DNA of 64,000 bases, taken from NCBI GenBank assembly GCA_000230955.3, contig CP007060.1, positions 930,001 to 994,000 on the forward strand, written 5' to 3'. A model generated the notes under the pieces. That model was not told the origin of the DNA and did no database searches. It was given only the letters and a program-made list of their open reading frames with translations. Positions 25,005-33,393 of this stretch are shown in pieces. Every line of letters begins with the position of its first letter. The first letter of the stretch is position 1. The position numbers and the translations under genes are program-made. Source of the DNA: Halobacterium sp. DL1. Its GTDB lineage: Archaea > Halobacteriota > Halobacteria > Halobacteriales > Halobacteriaceae.

Positions 25005-25706
25005 GTAGCCCGCGAAGGCGATGACGGCCGCGACGATGGCGTACTTGAACCGCGAGGCGACGACCCCCCCGATGTCGGAGTCCTGGGTGACCGCGCTCAC
25101 GATGGTCGTGTCGCTGACCGGCGCGAGATTGTCCCCGAAGACGGCCCCGGAGAGGATGGCGCCGAACAGCAACACCGGACTGGCGCCCAGCAGGACGCCT
25201 GCCGGGAAGAACAGCGTGGTGAACGCGACGGTCGTCCCGTATCCGGTGCCGATGCCGGTCGCCAGCAACGCCGCGAGGATGAACGTCGCGGCCGGGAACA
25301 GCGCGGCACCGATGCCCGCTGCGTCGGCCGCCCAGACGAGTCCGCCGACGAACCCGCCCACCTGAATCGTTTCGGCGAACATCCCCGCCCAGAGCCACGC
25401 CACGACTGCGGTGGCCGCGACCCGACGGGTCATCCCCTCGAAGATGGTGTTCGCGTAGCCTTTCCACGATCCCTTTACGAAGAGCAGGCCCACGATGAGG
25501 CCCACGAGCATCCCAGCGACGAGACCGGTGGTGTCACCGATTCGGAGGATGCCGCTCTGGAAGATGGCCCACACCACGAAGAAGGCGAGTGGGAACGCGC
25601 TCATCCACTTCCCGCCGTAGAAGTCGATACGAGCGCCCCTGTCCTCGCCCGTAGCCATCGCCTCGGCTTCCCCTACCTCTTCGTCGTACTCATCACCATT
25701 ACTCAT
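25005..25706 (-). pseudogene. nhaC: N-terminal part of NhaC-family antiporter, separated by insertion
   Basis: 234 codons starting MSNGDEYDEEVGEAEAMA, with an acidic cytoplasmic head and about six hydrophobic helices. GTGYGTTVAFTTLFFPAG, AGMFAETIQVGGF and FGDNLAPVSDTTIVSAVTQD match NhaC, the last being the substrate-site hallmark (GDNLSPISDTT-type). The frame runs into the IS and would stop at 24906 after 33 foreign codons. Its own promoter (TTATTTACAA at 25735-25744) is intact, so a truncated protein may still be made. Confidence 0.9.
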
Positions 25707-25802
25707 GCTAACACGATACAAAATCGAAACCACGTTGTAAATAACTTACCTCCAGAGACCACTTATGACAGATTTATAGTGACTGGCGCTCCCTCAACAG
25801 AC
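25707..25802. promoter_or_regulatory. Divergent nhaC / amidohydrolase promoters
   Basis: This 96-base gap is far more AT-rich than its surroundings. For the plus gene GATTTATAG (25771-25779) is 25 bases from the ATG at 25803, a textbook leaderless arrangement. For nhaC TTATTTACAA (25735-25744, minus) is about 30 bases from its ATG. The shared region suggests linked regulation of transporter and hydrolase. Confidence 0.6.
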
Positions 25803-27083
25803 ATGAGCAGTACGGAACTCGACCCGCTTCTCGCACTGCGACGCGACCTCCACCGGCACCCCGAGCCGGCGTGGTGCGAGTTCTACACGACCGCGCGCGT
25901 CGTCGAGGAGTGCGAGCGAATCGGCGTGGACGAACTGTACGTCGGCGCCGACGCCATCGACCCCGCCGCCAGGATGGCCGTTCCGGACGACGAGACGCTG
26001 GCGACGTGGCGCGAACGCGCCCTCGAGGACGGCGCCGACGAGGCGGTCGTCTCCCAGCTGGCGGGCGGCAACACGGGCGTCGTCGCAGTGCTGGAGCGGG
26101 GTGACGGGCCGACGGTCGGCCTGCGCGTGGACATCGACGCGCTCCACATCACGGAGTCCAGCGACGCCGACCACCACCCCGAGAGCGAGGGGTTCCGCTC
26201 GGAGCACGAGGGATATATGCACGCTTGCGGCCACGACGGGCACATCACGCTCGGTATCGGCGTGCTCGAAGCGGTCGCGGACAGCGACTTCGAGGGCACA
26301 CTGAAGCTGTTCTTCCAGCCAGCAGAGGAGCGCGTCGGCGGCGGGAAGGCGATGGCCGAGAGCGGCCACCTCGACGACGTGGACTACTTCTACGCGGTCC
26401 ACCTCGGACTCGACCACCCGACCGGCGAGGTGGTCGCGGGCATCGACGGCTTCCTGGCGGTGAGCCACCTCCTCGCGGAGTTCCAGGGCGAGTCCTCGCA
26501 CGCGGGCGCTCACCCCGAGGAGGGTCGGAACGCGGTGCAGGCGATGGCAACCGCGATTCAGAACCTCTACGCGATTCCGCGACACGACGGCGGCGCTACT
26601 CGCGTGAACGCCGGCCGCGCGGGCGGCGGCACCGCGACGAACATCGTCCCTGAGGAGGCGTTCGTCGAGGGAGAGGTGCGGGGCGAGACCACGGAGCTGA
26701 TGCGCTACATGAAGGAGAAGGCCGAGCGGGTCCTCGAATCGTCGGCGGACATGCACGACTGCGAGGTCACGCTCTCCACGGAGGGCGAGGCACCGAGCGC
26801 GACGAGCGACCAGGCGCTCGTGGACGTGTTCGCGGGCGAAGCGAGCGCGCTCGCCGGCGTCGAGAACGTGATGGAGCGCGACGACCTCGGCGGCAGCGAG
26901 GACGCGACCTACCTCATGAAGCGCGTCCAGGATGGGGGCGGACTCGCGTGTTACGTCTGCGTGGGAACCGACCACCCCGGCGGCCACCACACGCCGACGT
27001 TCGACGTGGACGAGGACTCCCTCGACATCGGCATCGACGCGCTCTCCCGGTCCATCCTCGCGGTCGGCGAGCAGCGTCCGTAG
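25803..27083 (+). CDS. M20 family amidohydrolase, AbgA-like
   Basis: A 426-residue zinc amidohydrolase of the M20D group. The N-terminus ALRRDLHRHPEPAWCEFYTT with the inserted GADAIDPAARMAVPDDE segment resembles AbgA (aminobenzoyl-glutamate hydrolase subunit A) more than ordinary aminoacylases. Metal motifs are HACGHDGHI, FFQPAEERVGGG and the C-terminal TDHPGGHHTPTFDVDED. No AbgB partner is seen. It is divergent from nhaC, a typical pairing of an ion-coupled carrier with an amidohydrolase, so the intact pair may have taken up and cleaved an acylated amino acid. The exact substrate is unknown. Confidence 0.82.
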   Translation: MSSTELDPLLALRRDLHRHPEPAWCEFYTTARVVEECERIGVDELYVGADAIDPAARMAVPDDETLATWRERALEDGADEAVVSQLAGGNTGVVAVLERGDGPTVGLRVDIDALHITESSDADHHPESEGFRSEHEGYMHACGHDGHITLGIGVLEAVADSDFEGTLKLFFQPAEERVGGGKAMAESGHLDDVDYFYAVHLGLDHPTGEVVAGIDGFLAVSHLLAEFQGESSHAGAHPEEGRNAVQAMATAIQNLYAIPRHDGGATRVNAGRAGGGTATNIVPEEAFVEGEVRGETTELMRYMKEKAERVLESSADMHDCEVTLSTEGEAPSATSDQALVDVFAGEASALAGVENVMERDDLGGSEDATYLMKRVQDGGGLACYVCVGTDHPGGHHTPTFDVDEDSLDIGIDALSRSILAVGEQRP

Positions 27084-27222
27084 CGGGGGCTGGCAGACGA
27101 CGCGGACTACGAGTACGGGGCGGTGCGTCGCCGTTCCGATGTCGCCGCCCCGCGTCCAGTCAGCTCACGGGGTGGGCTGGTCCCGGCTTCGCACTTGAAG
27201 TTCAGGAGGAGGCGACTTCGCG

Positions 27223-28593
27223 TCAGTACTTCGGGTCGGCGCCGGTGACCGCGTAGACGTCCTCCATGATGTCGTCGCGGCGCGACTGCCAGGTCGGCAT
27301 CGCGTCTGGGCTGGAGGGATAGTCCTCGTAGTGGTCGATGAGGCGGTCGGCCTGCTGTTTCGTCTTGTAGAACTCCCAGATGTTCGACCAGTAGCCGAAG
27401 GACTTCAGCGCGGTCGCGACCTTTAGCCGGAGGCTGAAGTCGGTGCTGCCGGCGTACAACGCCTCCGCGAGCTTCTCGCCCGGGAGCGCGGCCAGCAGTC
27501 CCATCAGGTCGTCGACGTCGACGGCCGTCGAGAGCACGTTGTACACGTCGAGGCCTGCGTAGCGCGCGCCGAAGTGGTCCATCACACGCTCGTTGTACTC
27601 CCACAGCGCGGCCTCCGAAACGTCGCCCGATTCGAGTGCCTCGATGGCCTGCTCGCCGGCGTACTTGCCAGCGTACGCGGCGCCCGCGATGCCGCCGCCC
27701 GTGGTCGGGTTGACGTGGCCCGCTGCGTCGCCGACTGCCATGAAGCCGGGCGCCGTCGCCGAGTCGTACGGGCGTCGCGTCGGGAGCGCGGCGCCGAGCT
27801 TGTCTGTCACTTCGGCGCCCTGGAACTCGGGGCGCGCGCGGAGGTCGCGCTTGAGGTCGTCGACGAGTTTCATCGGCTCCTCGTTCATCTGGAAGCCGAG
27901 GCCGGCGTTGATCTCGGTGTCCGTCCGCGGGAAGTACCAGAGGTAGCCCGCGGCGCGCTCGGTCGGCTTGAAGACGAGCGCGTCGTCCCACTCGACGGGT
28001 TCGGGCACCTCCACGATCTCGCGGTACGCCGAGCAGAACTGCGAGTAGGAGACGTTCGTGTCGAAGGTCGCGTCAGCGACGTCGACCTTGTCCTGCAGGA
28101 CGGAGAGCGCGCCCGCGGCGTCCACGACGATGTCTGCTTCGAAGTCGACCACGTCGCCGCGGTGCTTGCCTTTGATGCCGGTCACGCGGCCCGAGTCGTC
28201 CTGGACGACGTCCTGGACGACGACGTCGTAGTGGAAGTCCGCGCCAGCGTCGCTGGCGCCCTCGATGACGCAGCGGCCGTACTCCCAGCGGTCGATGACC
28301 GCGAGTTCGCCGGGGACGGGGATGTCGAGGACGGTGTCCTCCTGGGGAATCTCGAAGCGGCCGTGGTCGACGCCCGTGTTCGTGAACGCGCGTTCGAGGC
28401 GCTCTTTCGGGATGGCCTCGGGGAACGCGTCGGCTCCCTTCAGCGCGTCACCACAGGCGATGTGGCCGGCCTCAGCCTCGGACTTCCGCTCCACGACGGC
28501 GACGTCGTAGCCCGCTCTGGCGAGGGTCGCGGCCGTGTAGCAGCCCGACGTGCCGGCCCCGACGACGGCCACGTCGTACTCGTAGGTAGTCAT
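27223..28593 (-). CDS. Geranylgeranyl reductase family flavoprotein (digeranylgeranylglycerophospholipid reductase)
   Basis: FAD-dependent reduction of the double bonds in geranylgeranyl chains of archaeal lipids. The 456-residue protein has an N-terminal FAD loop VVGAGTSGCYTAATLARAG, the substrate-site YLWYFPR motif (near residue 235), the second FAD motif GDAAGHVNPTTGGGI (near 305) and a C-terminal CxxC-lacking helical tail. Family members take electrons from ferredoxin in other archaea. A 2Fe-2S ferredoxin gene lies directly divergent. The gap to the upstream gene (27084-27222) is empty. Confidence 0.88.
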   Translation of the reverse strand: MTTYEYDVAVVGAGTSGCYTAATLARAGYDVAVVERKSEAEAGHIACGDALKGADAFPEAIPKERLERAFTNTGVDHGRFEIPQEDTVLDIPVPGELAVIDRWEYGRCVIEGASDAGADFHYDVVVQDVVQDDSGRVTGIKGKHRGDVVDFEADIVVDAAGALSVLQDKVDVADATFDTNVSYSQFCSAYREIVEVPEPVEWDDALVFKPTERAAGYLWYFPRTDTEINAGLGFQMNEEPMKLVDDLKRDLRARPEFQGAEVTDKLGAALPTRRPYDSATAPGFMAVGDAAGHVNPTTGGGIAGAAYAGKYAGEQAIEALESGDVSEAALWEYNERVMDHFGARYAGLDVYNVLSTAVDVDDLMGLLAALPGEKLAEALYAGSTDFSLRLKVATALKSFGYWSNIWEFYKTKQQADRLIDHYEDYPSSPDAMPTWQSRRDDIMEDVYAVTGADPKY

Positions 28594-28701
28594 ACTCGCG
28601 AGTTGACGCCCCCGAGGAAAACTCTTTATGCACTAATCCGTCGGATAGGCGAGGACAGGGACGAACAAAGAGTTTTACCCGCCGTCGACCAACCCGCAGA
28701 C
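28594..28701. promoter_or_regulatory. Divergent promoters of the lipid reductase and ferredoxin genes
   Basis: On the minus strand TGCATAAAGAGT (28621-28632) is about 30 bases from the reductase ATG. On the plus strand AAAGAGTTTTACCC (28667-28680) is about 25 bases from the ferredoxin ATG. The two boxes share AAAGAGTTTT, which could be a common site for one factor. Confidence 0.55.
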
Positions 28702-29031
28702 ATGACAGAGTACACCGTGGAGTTCGTCGGGACCGGGGAGGAGATCCAGGTCTCCGGCACCGAGACCGTCCTGAAGGCGTGCCTCCGCGAGGGCATCGCA
28801 CAGGAGTACTCCTGCCGCGTCGGCATGTGTCTGGCCTGCTCGGCGAAGATAGAGGAGGGGGAAGTCACCCAGCCCGCCGCACGCGGCCTCACCGACGAGG
28901 AGGCCGAGGAGTACGCACTCACCTGCATGGCCCGGCCGCAGTCCGACCTCGTCCTCGACCGCGGGAAGTACCCGCCGAGCATCGAGCAGGACGCCGCCGC
29001 AGCGGATGCCGCCGCTGCGGACGACGACTGA
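28702..29031 (+). CDS. Plant-type 2Fe-2S ferredoxin
   Basis: A 109-residue soluble electron carrier. Cluster ligands are Cys38, Cys43, Cys46 (CRVGMCLAC) and Cys75 (LTCMARP). It lacks the long N-terminal insert of the major halophilic ferredoxin, so it is a shorter paralogue. The C-terminus is an Ala/Asp-rich acidic tail. It is divergent from a geranylgeranyl reductase, which suggests that it may supply electrons to that enzyme (inference). Confidence 0.9.
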   Translation: MTEYTVEFVGTGEEIQVSGTETVLKACLREGIAQEYSCRVGMCLACSAKIEEGEVTQPAARGLTDEEAEEYALTCMARPQSDLVLDRGKYPPSIEQDAAAADAAAADDD

Positions 29032-29050
29032 GTACAGCGTTACCTACACT

Positions 29051-30172
29051 TTACGCCGACGACACTGCGCAGTTGTTCGGCCCGCGCTCCAGTTCCAGCG
29101 TCCCCTCCTCGATTTCTCGCCTTCCCAGGTTCACCGCCACGATGTCCGCGTAGTTCGCGGGCCGCGGCGGGAGGTCCGTCGTGAGTCGCTCGACGAATTC
29201 CTCCTTATCGAGTTCGCCGAGTCCGAGGTGCTCGCGCACTTCGCTCAGGGGACTCGCGAACCCCCGGTCCCCCGGGCGGGTGGTGGCTTCGACGTGGCCC
29301 GGGAGCACGCGCGTCTCGTCGTCGTGGGCGAACACGACGTCGTGGAGTGTCTCGTACTGCCGGCCAGCGAGTTCGCGGGCGCGGTCCTCGTCCTCCAGGT
29401 CCGGCCGGCCCACGCCATCGAGGAACAGGCAGTCCGCCGTTAGCAAATCCCCGCCCCACTCGAGGACGACGAGTTCGGTCGTGTGGCCGGGCGCGTGCTC
29501 GACGACGAGTTCCCGGTTGCCCACTGCGATCGCGTCACCATCGTCGACGAGCGTCGCGTCGTACTCGAGGCCACGTTCTGCTGCGCCCTCGGGCAGGACG
29601 CGCTCGGCTCCCGTCTCCTCGGCTACCGCGCGGACTCCGGAGACGTGGTCGGCGTGGACGTGGGTGTCGACGGCGTACTCGATTTCGAGGCCGCGCTCCG
29701 CGGCGTCGTCGGCGTATCCGTCTGCAGCCGCGGCGAGCGGGTCCACCACCGCGGCTTCATCGCCGTCGGAGAGGAGGTAGGAGAGACAGCCACTCGAGGG
29801 GCGCTCATACTGGACGACGCTGTCTCCCAGGTCGTGACTGACGACGAGTTCGGCCCAGGCCGCCATACCGCCCTCCAGGTTCGCGGCGTCGACGCCGTCT
29901 TCCCGGAGCGACTCGGCGACCTCCCCGCTGGACTCCCCGACCGCACAGACGGCGACGATGGGTTCCGAGAGGTCGTCCGGCAGGAGGTCCGCGGCGTTCC
30001 CGGTGACCTTGGCGGAGACGAACTCCATGTACGGCACGTGGGCGGCCGTCACGTCCGGGCCGTCGACGTGCCAGGCCTCGAACTCGTCGCGGTTGCGCAC
30101 GTCGAGGACGCTCACGTCGCCGCGCCGGATGCGGTCGTACAGGTCTCTCGGCGAGACGGACGTCGTGGTCAT
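29051..30172 (-). CDS. Rhodanese / metallo-beta-lactamase fusion (persulfide dioxygenase-like)
   Basis: A 373-residue two-domain protein. Residues 1-115 form a rhodanese domain with cysteine in VCAVGESSG (near residue 75). Residues about 120-330 form a metallo-beta-lactamase fold of the glyoxalase II/ETHE1 type, with THVHADHVSG, the GHTTE histidine, an Asp in LLTADCLF, and PGHVEATT. The family oxidises glutathione or other persulfides; haloarchaea use other thiols, so the natural substrate is unsure. Many bacterial fusions have the rhodanese at the C-terminus; here it is N-terminal. GTTTTTGG (about 30195-30202, minus) is a likely TATA box. Confidence 0.8.
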   Translation of the reverse strand: MTTTSVSPRDLYDRIRRGDVSVLDVRNRDEFEAWHVDGPDVTAAHVPYMEFVSAKVTGNAADLLPDDLSEPIVAVCAVGESSGEVAESLREDGVDAANLEGGMAAWAELVVSHDLGDSVVQYERPSSGCLSYLLSDGDEAAVVDPLAAAADGYADDAAERGLEIEYAVDTHVHADHVSGVRAVAEETGAERVLPEGAAERGLEYDATLVDDGDAIAVGNRELVVEHAPGHTTELVVLEWGGDLLTADCLFLDGVGRPDLEDEDRARELAGRQYETLHDVVFAHDDETRVLPGHVEATTRPGDRGFASPLSEVREHLGLGELDKEEFVERLTTDLPPRPANYADIVAVNLGRREIEEGTLELERGPNNCAVSSA

Positions 30173-30231
30173 GGTGGACCTATGCGCTCGCGTGCCAAAA
30201 ACTCACGTTCACCTGCCTCCTACGGCGTGGT

Positions 30232-30855
30232 ATGCACGCCGACGACTTCCGCGACAGCGTCGAGGCGGCGAACGCGACGCAACTCGACCGCCTCGGCTCG
30301 TCGAAGCGCCTCGTCGCCATCACGGGTGCCGACCTCTCCGAGGAGACAGTCCTCCGCGCGGCCGCCGCCAGCGAAGCCGCAGCCACCGGCGTGTTCGAGG
30401 CCTGGGCCGCCGAAACCGACGGCGACGCGGCCGAGACGTTCGAATCGTTCGCCGCGCGCGAGCGCGAGCACTACGACCGCGTCGTCGCGGAACTTGGCGA
30501 CGACGTGGCTGAGGAATCGGGCGCTGTCCACGACTACCTCCGCGAGCAAGACGACCCCGTGTCGCGGGCCGGTGCAGTCGTTGGCCGCGGCCTCGTCGCC
30601 ACCCGCACGCTCACGCAGTTCGTCGGCTACTTCGTCAACAACGCCGACGAGTCCCGCGCGGACCTGTTCCGCGACCTGAAGCGCGAGACGAGTGAGGACA
30701 CCGACGCGGCGGTCGAACTCCTCGCCGCGACCTGCGAGAGCGACGACGACTGGGAGCGCGCGGAAGCCGCTGCCTCGGGCGCCATCGACGCCGCCTACGA
30801 GGAGTACGTCGCCGCCCTGGAGGGGATGGGTGTGAACGCGAAGTCCGTTTGCTAG
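30232..30855 (+). CDS. Ferritin-like / rubrerythrin-related protein
   Basis: A 207-residue all-helical protein. EREHYDRVVAELGDD and the preceding helices match the layout of ferritin-like (rubrerythrin) four-helix proteins, but I cannot confirm the complete set of Glu and His iron ligands. There is no C-terminal rubredoxin domain. Some haloarchaeal homologues are annotated as rubrerythrin-like. A T5 tract (GGATTTTTGCG, about 30861-30871) lies right after the stop and is a probable terminator. Confidence 0.5.
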   Translation: MHADDFRDSVEAANATQLDRLGSSKRLVAITGADLSEETVLRAAAASEAAATGVFEAWAAETDGDAAETFESFAAREREHYDRVVAELGDDVAEESGAVHDYLREQDDPVSRAGAVVGRGLVATRTLTQFVGYFVNNADESRADLFRDLKRETSEDTDAAVELLAATCESDDDWERAEAAASGAIDAAYEEYVAALEGMGVNAKSVC

Positions 30856-30860
30856 CGCAG

Positions 30861-30872
30861 GGATTTTTGCGG
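30861..30872 (+). terminator. T-tract terminator after the ferritin-like gene
   Basis: GGATTTTTGCGG begins 6 bases after the TAG of the upstream gene. Archaeal RNA polymerase terminates at short T runs, so this is a plausible end signal, although the same bases could serve as a promoter box for the GTG-start gene at 30893. Confidence 0.45.
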
Positions 30873-30892
30873 GTCCGCTTCGCGGCTGTACT

Positions 30893-31126
30893 GTGCGCCG
30901 CGTACTTCGGTTGGTTGACCGGACGCTCGCGCTGAGTCTCGCGTTCGCCCCGCTCGGCCAGCTGCTCGCTGGGTCCTCAGTGGGGACTTCCGGCGCGGTC
31001 CTCGCCGGTGGGGTGCTCTCGTTGCTCGTCGCCGCGCTCCTCGACTTCTTCGCCGTCTCCGTCCTGGCCCGCTACGGTGGTTCGCTGGTGCTGCGAGACT
31101 CGCCGCTCCTCGGACCGCTCGCCTGA
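30893..31126 (+). CDS. Small membrane protein
   Basis: A 77-residue protein from a GTG start (MRRVLRLVDRTLALSLAFAP) with two hydrophobic helices (about residues 12-30 and 38-60). No known domain. The open frame, typical codon use and fitting promoter position support a real gene, but the short length leaves doubt. Confidence 0.5.
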   Translation: MRRVLRLVDRTLALSLAFAPLGQLLAGSSVGTSGAVLAGGVLSLLVAALLDFFAVSVLARYGGSLVLRDSPLLGPLA

Positions 31127-31234
31127 GTCGTCGTCGCTGTGGGAGCATTCTGGCTGGTCGAGCGGCGCCACGCCGGGACTGTGGCCTGAGGCAGACGGCG
31201 CAAGGCCTTTCTCCGCGGTCGCGCTACGTTGGGT

Positions 31235-31636
31235 ATGGCTTTCGACCCAATGGACTCCTCGATGGACCAGGAGGCGGTCGACGAGATCGTCGACACCGCG
31301 ATCGAGAACAACGAGGTCGTCCTCTTCATGAAGGGCGACGAGCGGATGCCTCAGTGTGGCTTCTCGGAGCGCGCAATCGGACTGATTTCTCAGTACCGCC
31401 CGGACGTGCACACGGTGGACGCGCTCCAGAGCCTCGACGAGTTCCGCGTCGCCCTCGAGGAGCACAGCGGCTGGGAGACCATCCCACAGACGTACGTCGA
31501 CGGCGAGTTCGTCGGCGGCAGCGACATCCTCGCGGAACTCGAGGAGCGCGACGAACTCGGCGACGAACTCAAAGAGGAGAACGCTGACGCCGTCGAGGAC
31601 GAGAGCGTCGACGACGAGATTCAGTCGCCGTTCTAG
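31235..31636 (+). CDS. Monothiol glutaredoxin (CGFS type)
   Basis: A 133-residue Grx4/GrxD-like protein with the monothiol motif MPQCGFSERA (Cys41) and the GSH-contact segment WETIPQTYVDGEFVGGSDI. Family members bind and pass 2Fe-2S clusters. It has an N-terminal extension of about 18 residues and an acidic C-terminal tail (about 30 residues). The ATG at 31235 is favoured over a TTG two codons earlier. Since haloarchaea mainly use other low-molecular thiols, the cluster ligand may not be glutathione. Confidence 0.88.
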   Translation: MAFDPMDSSMDQEAVDEIVDTAIENNEVVLFMKGDERMPQCGFSERAIGLISQYRPDVHTVDALQSLDEFRVALEEHSGWETIPQTYVDGEFVGGSDILAELEERDELGDELKEENADAVEDESVDDEIQSPF

Positions 31637-31656
31637 ATCTCCATTCAATCGCAGAG

Positions 31657-31818
31657 CATTCGGCGGCCGTAGGCCGCCGATTCGCCGCGCGAACGAGCGA
31701 AGCGAGTGAGCGCGGGACGTTTTTAGCGTAGATTTTTGCGAGACGGGTTCCCGCAGCGAGCAGCGTAGCTGCGAGCGAGGAAACCCGTCGAAGTAAAAAG
31801 GTCCTGGAGAAAGGTACG
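31657..31818 (-). repeat. Covarying hairpin / T-tract element after phoU
   Basis: Read in the direction of phoU transcription, the stop codon is followed by CTTTTTAC, then a long stem formed by GACGGGTT and AACCCGTC (31742-31788), then GCAAAAATCTACGCTAAAAAC and a hairpin with stem CCGCGC/GCGCGG (31685-31716) whose loop is an expanded form of GAACGAAGTGA. A further hairpin CGGCGGCC-GTA-GGCCGCCG lies at 31661-31679. Related copies follow korB and dnaJ. It probably acts as a transcription terminator or mRNA 3' structure. Confidence 0.6.
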
Positions 31819-32499
31819 TTAGTAGATCAGTTGGTCGTCCTTCTCGACCATGTAGACGGTGCGGGCGCAGATGTTGACGGCGTGGTCGCCGACGCGTTCC
31901 AGGTCGCGGATGGTGAGCAGGAGCCGCGAGACGTCCTGCATGAGCGCCTCGACCTCGGCCTCCTCGGTCTCGTCGTCGATCTCCGTCTCGATGAGGTCCC
32001 GCATCACGGTGTTGGAGGCGTCACGGCAGCGGTCGTCGAGGTCGTCGTCGCTGGCCGCGATGGCGTAGCAGGCGTCGATGTCCTCGGTGGCGTACGCCTC
32101 CATCGCGTCCTCGACCATCTGGACGGTGGTGTTGCCGATGGCCTGGATGTCGACCTCCGGGAACATGTCCCGTCTCGCGTCGAGGGTGTGTTCGGCGAGG
32201 TTCACCGCGAGGTCGCCGATGCGTTCGAGGTCAGTGATGATCTTGAACGAGGAGGCGATGAGCCGGAGGTCGCCCGCGACCGGCTGCTGGAGCGCGAGCA
32301 GGTCGATGCACTCCTCCTCGAGGTCGAGGTAGAGCTGGTTCACCTCGTCGTCGCCGTCGATGACCTCCCACGCGCTGTCGGTGTCCTTCTGCTCCATCGC
32401 CTCGAGCCCGAGGCGGAGGCGGTCCGTGACCACCTCGCTCATGTAGAGGACGTCGCTCTGGAGGGCCTCCAGTTTCTCCTGGTAGCTGTCTCTGGCCAT
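31819..32499 (-). CDS. phoU: Phosphate signalling protein PhoU
   Basis: A 226-residue protein of two three-helix PhoU repeats. Conserved metal-binding style motifs are seen in both: ITDLERIGDLAVNLAEH (near residue 90) and IRDLERVGDHAVNICAR (near 205). PhoU interacts with the Pst transporter and a regulator to limit phosphate uptake. It is the last gene of the pst operon, 5 bases after pstB. Confidence 0.95.
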   Translation of the reverse strand: MARDSYQEKLEALQSDVLYMSEVVTDRLRLGLEAMEQKDTDSAWEVIDGDDEVNQLYLDLEEECIDLLALQQPVAGDLRLIASSFKIITDLERIGDLAVNLAEHTLDARRDMFPEVDIQAIGNTTVQMVEDAMEAYATEDIDACYAIAASDDDLDDRCRDASNTVMRDLIETEIDDETEEAEVEALMQDVSRLLLTIRDLERVGDHAVNICARTVYMVEKDDQLIY

Positions 32500-32504
32500 A
32501 CGTA

Positions 32505-33386
32505 TTACCCGAACTTGCCGGTAATGTAATCTTCGACGCGCTGGCTGTCCGGGTTCTCGAATATCTGGTCTGTGTTCCCGAACTCGACGAGCTCGCCGCC
32601 CGTGAGGAAGACCGCGGTCTTGTCGGAGATGCGGGCGGCCTGCTGCATATTGTGGGTGACGATGACGACGGTGTAGTCCTCGGCGAGCTCCTCGATAAGG
32701 TCCTCGACCTGGCTCGTCGCCACGGGGTCGAGGGCGGAGGCGGGCTCGTCCATCAGCAGGACCTCGGGGTCGGGAGCGATGGCCCGCGCGATACAGAGCC
32801 GCTGTTGCTGACCGCCGGATAGCTCCAGACCGGAGCTGTCGAGCTGGTGGCTGACCTCGTCCCAGAGCGCCGCCCGCTTGAGTGACTCCTCGACGATCTC
32901 GTCGTGGTCACCTTCGACGTTCTGGATCTCCAGCCCGTAGGCGACATTGTCGTAGATGCTCTTCGGGAATGGGTTCGGCTCCTGGAACACCATGCCGACG
33001 CGCCGCCGCAGCGCCACGGGGTCGACGTCGTCGTCGTAGACGTTCTTCCCGCGGAGCGAGAGTTCGCCAGTCACGCGGCAGGCGGCGATGCGGTCGTTCA
33101 TGCGATTGATGCATCGGAGGAACGTCGACTTCCCGCAGCCAGAGGGGCCGATGATGGCGGTCACGCGATTCTCGGGAATGTCGATGTCGATGCTGTCGAG
33201 GGCCTGTTCCTCGCCGTAGAAGACGTCGAGGTCGCGCGACCGGATGATGGGGTCCGGGGTCGTGGTCGAGTCGTGGCCGTCGGTCGCGCTGGCGACGTCC
33301 GTCTCGATGACCATGTTGTCGTTTGTAGGGTCGGCGGTCGTCCCGCCGTCCGGTTCGGCTGTCGTCTCTGTCGTGTTCTCTGTCAT
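32505..33386 (-). CDS. pstB: Phosphate ABC transporter ATP-binding protein
   Basis: The 293-residue ATPase of the high-affinity phosphate importer. Walker A is GPSGCGKST (near residue 77), the ABC signature [15 protein letters not shown] is near residue 190 and Walker [14 protein letters not shown] is near 210. An N-terminal acidic, Thr-rich extension of about 45 residues precedes the ATPase domain ([18 protein letters not shown]). It sits between pstA and phoU. Confidence 0.95.
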   Translation of the reverse strand: MTENTTETTAEPDGGTTADPTNDNMVIETDVASATDGHDSTTTPDPIIRSRDLDVFYGEEQALDSIDIDIPENRVTAIIGPSGCGKSTFLRCINRMNDRIAACRVTGELSLRGKNVYDDDVDPVALRRRVGMVFQEPNPFPKSIYDNVAYGLEIQNVEGDHDEIVEESLKRAALWDEVSHQLDSSGLELSGGQQQRLCIARAIAPDPEVLLMDEPASALDPVATSQVEDLIEELAEDYTVVIVTHNMQQAARISDKTAVFLTGGELVEFGNTDQIFENPDSQRVEDYITGKFG

Positions 33387-33393
33387 TGTGTAC

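Noticed and set aside
24945-25802. Upstream extension of the AbgA-like gene (frame open from 24945)
   Set aside because: It passes through the IS end and antisense to nhaC; the ATG at 25803 matches M20 N-termini and has a TATA box at 25 bases.
27574-28700. Long plus-strand extension in front of the ferredoxin (485-codon frame)
   Set aside because: It runs antisense through the geranylgeranyl reductase; the 2Fe-2S fold starts at the ATG at 28702 after a TATA box.
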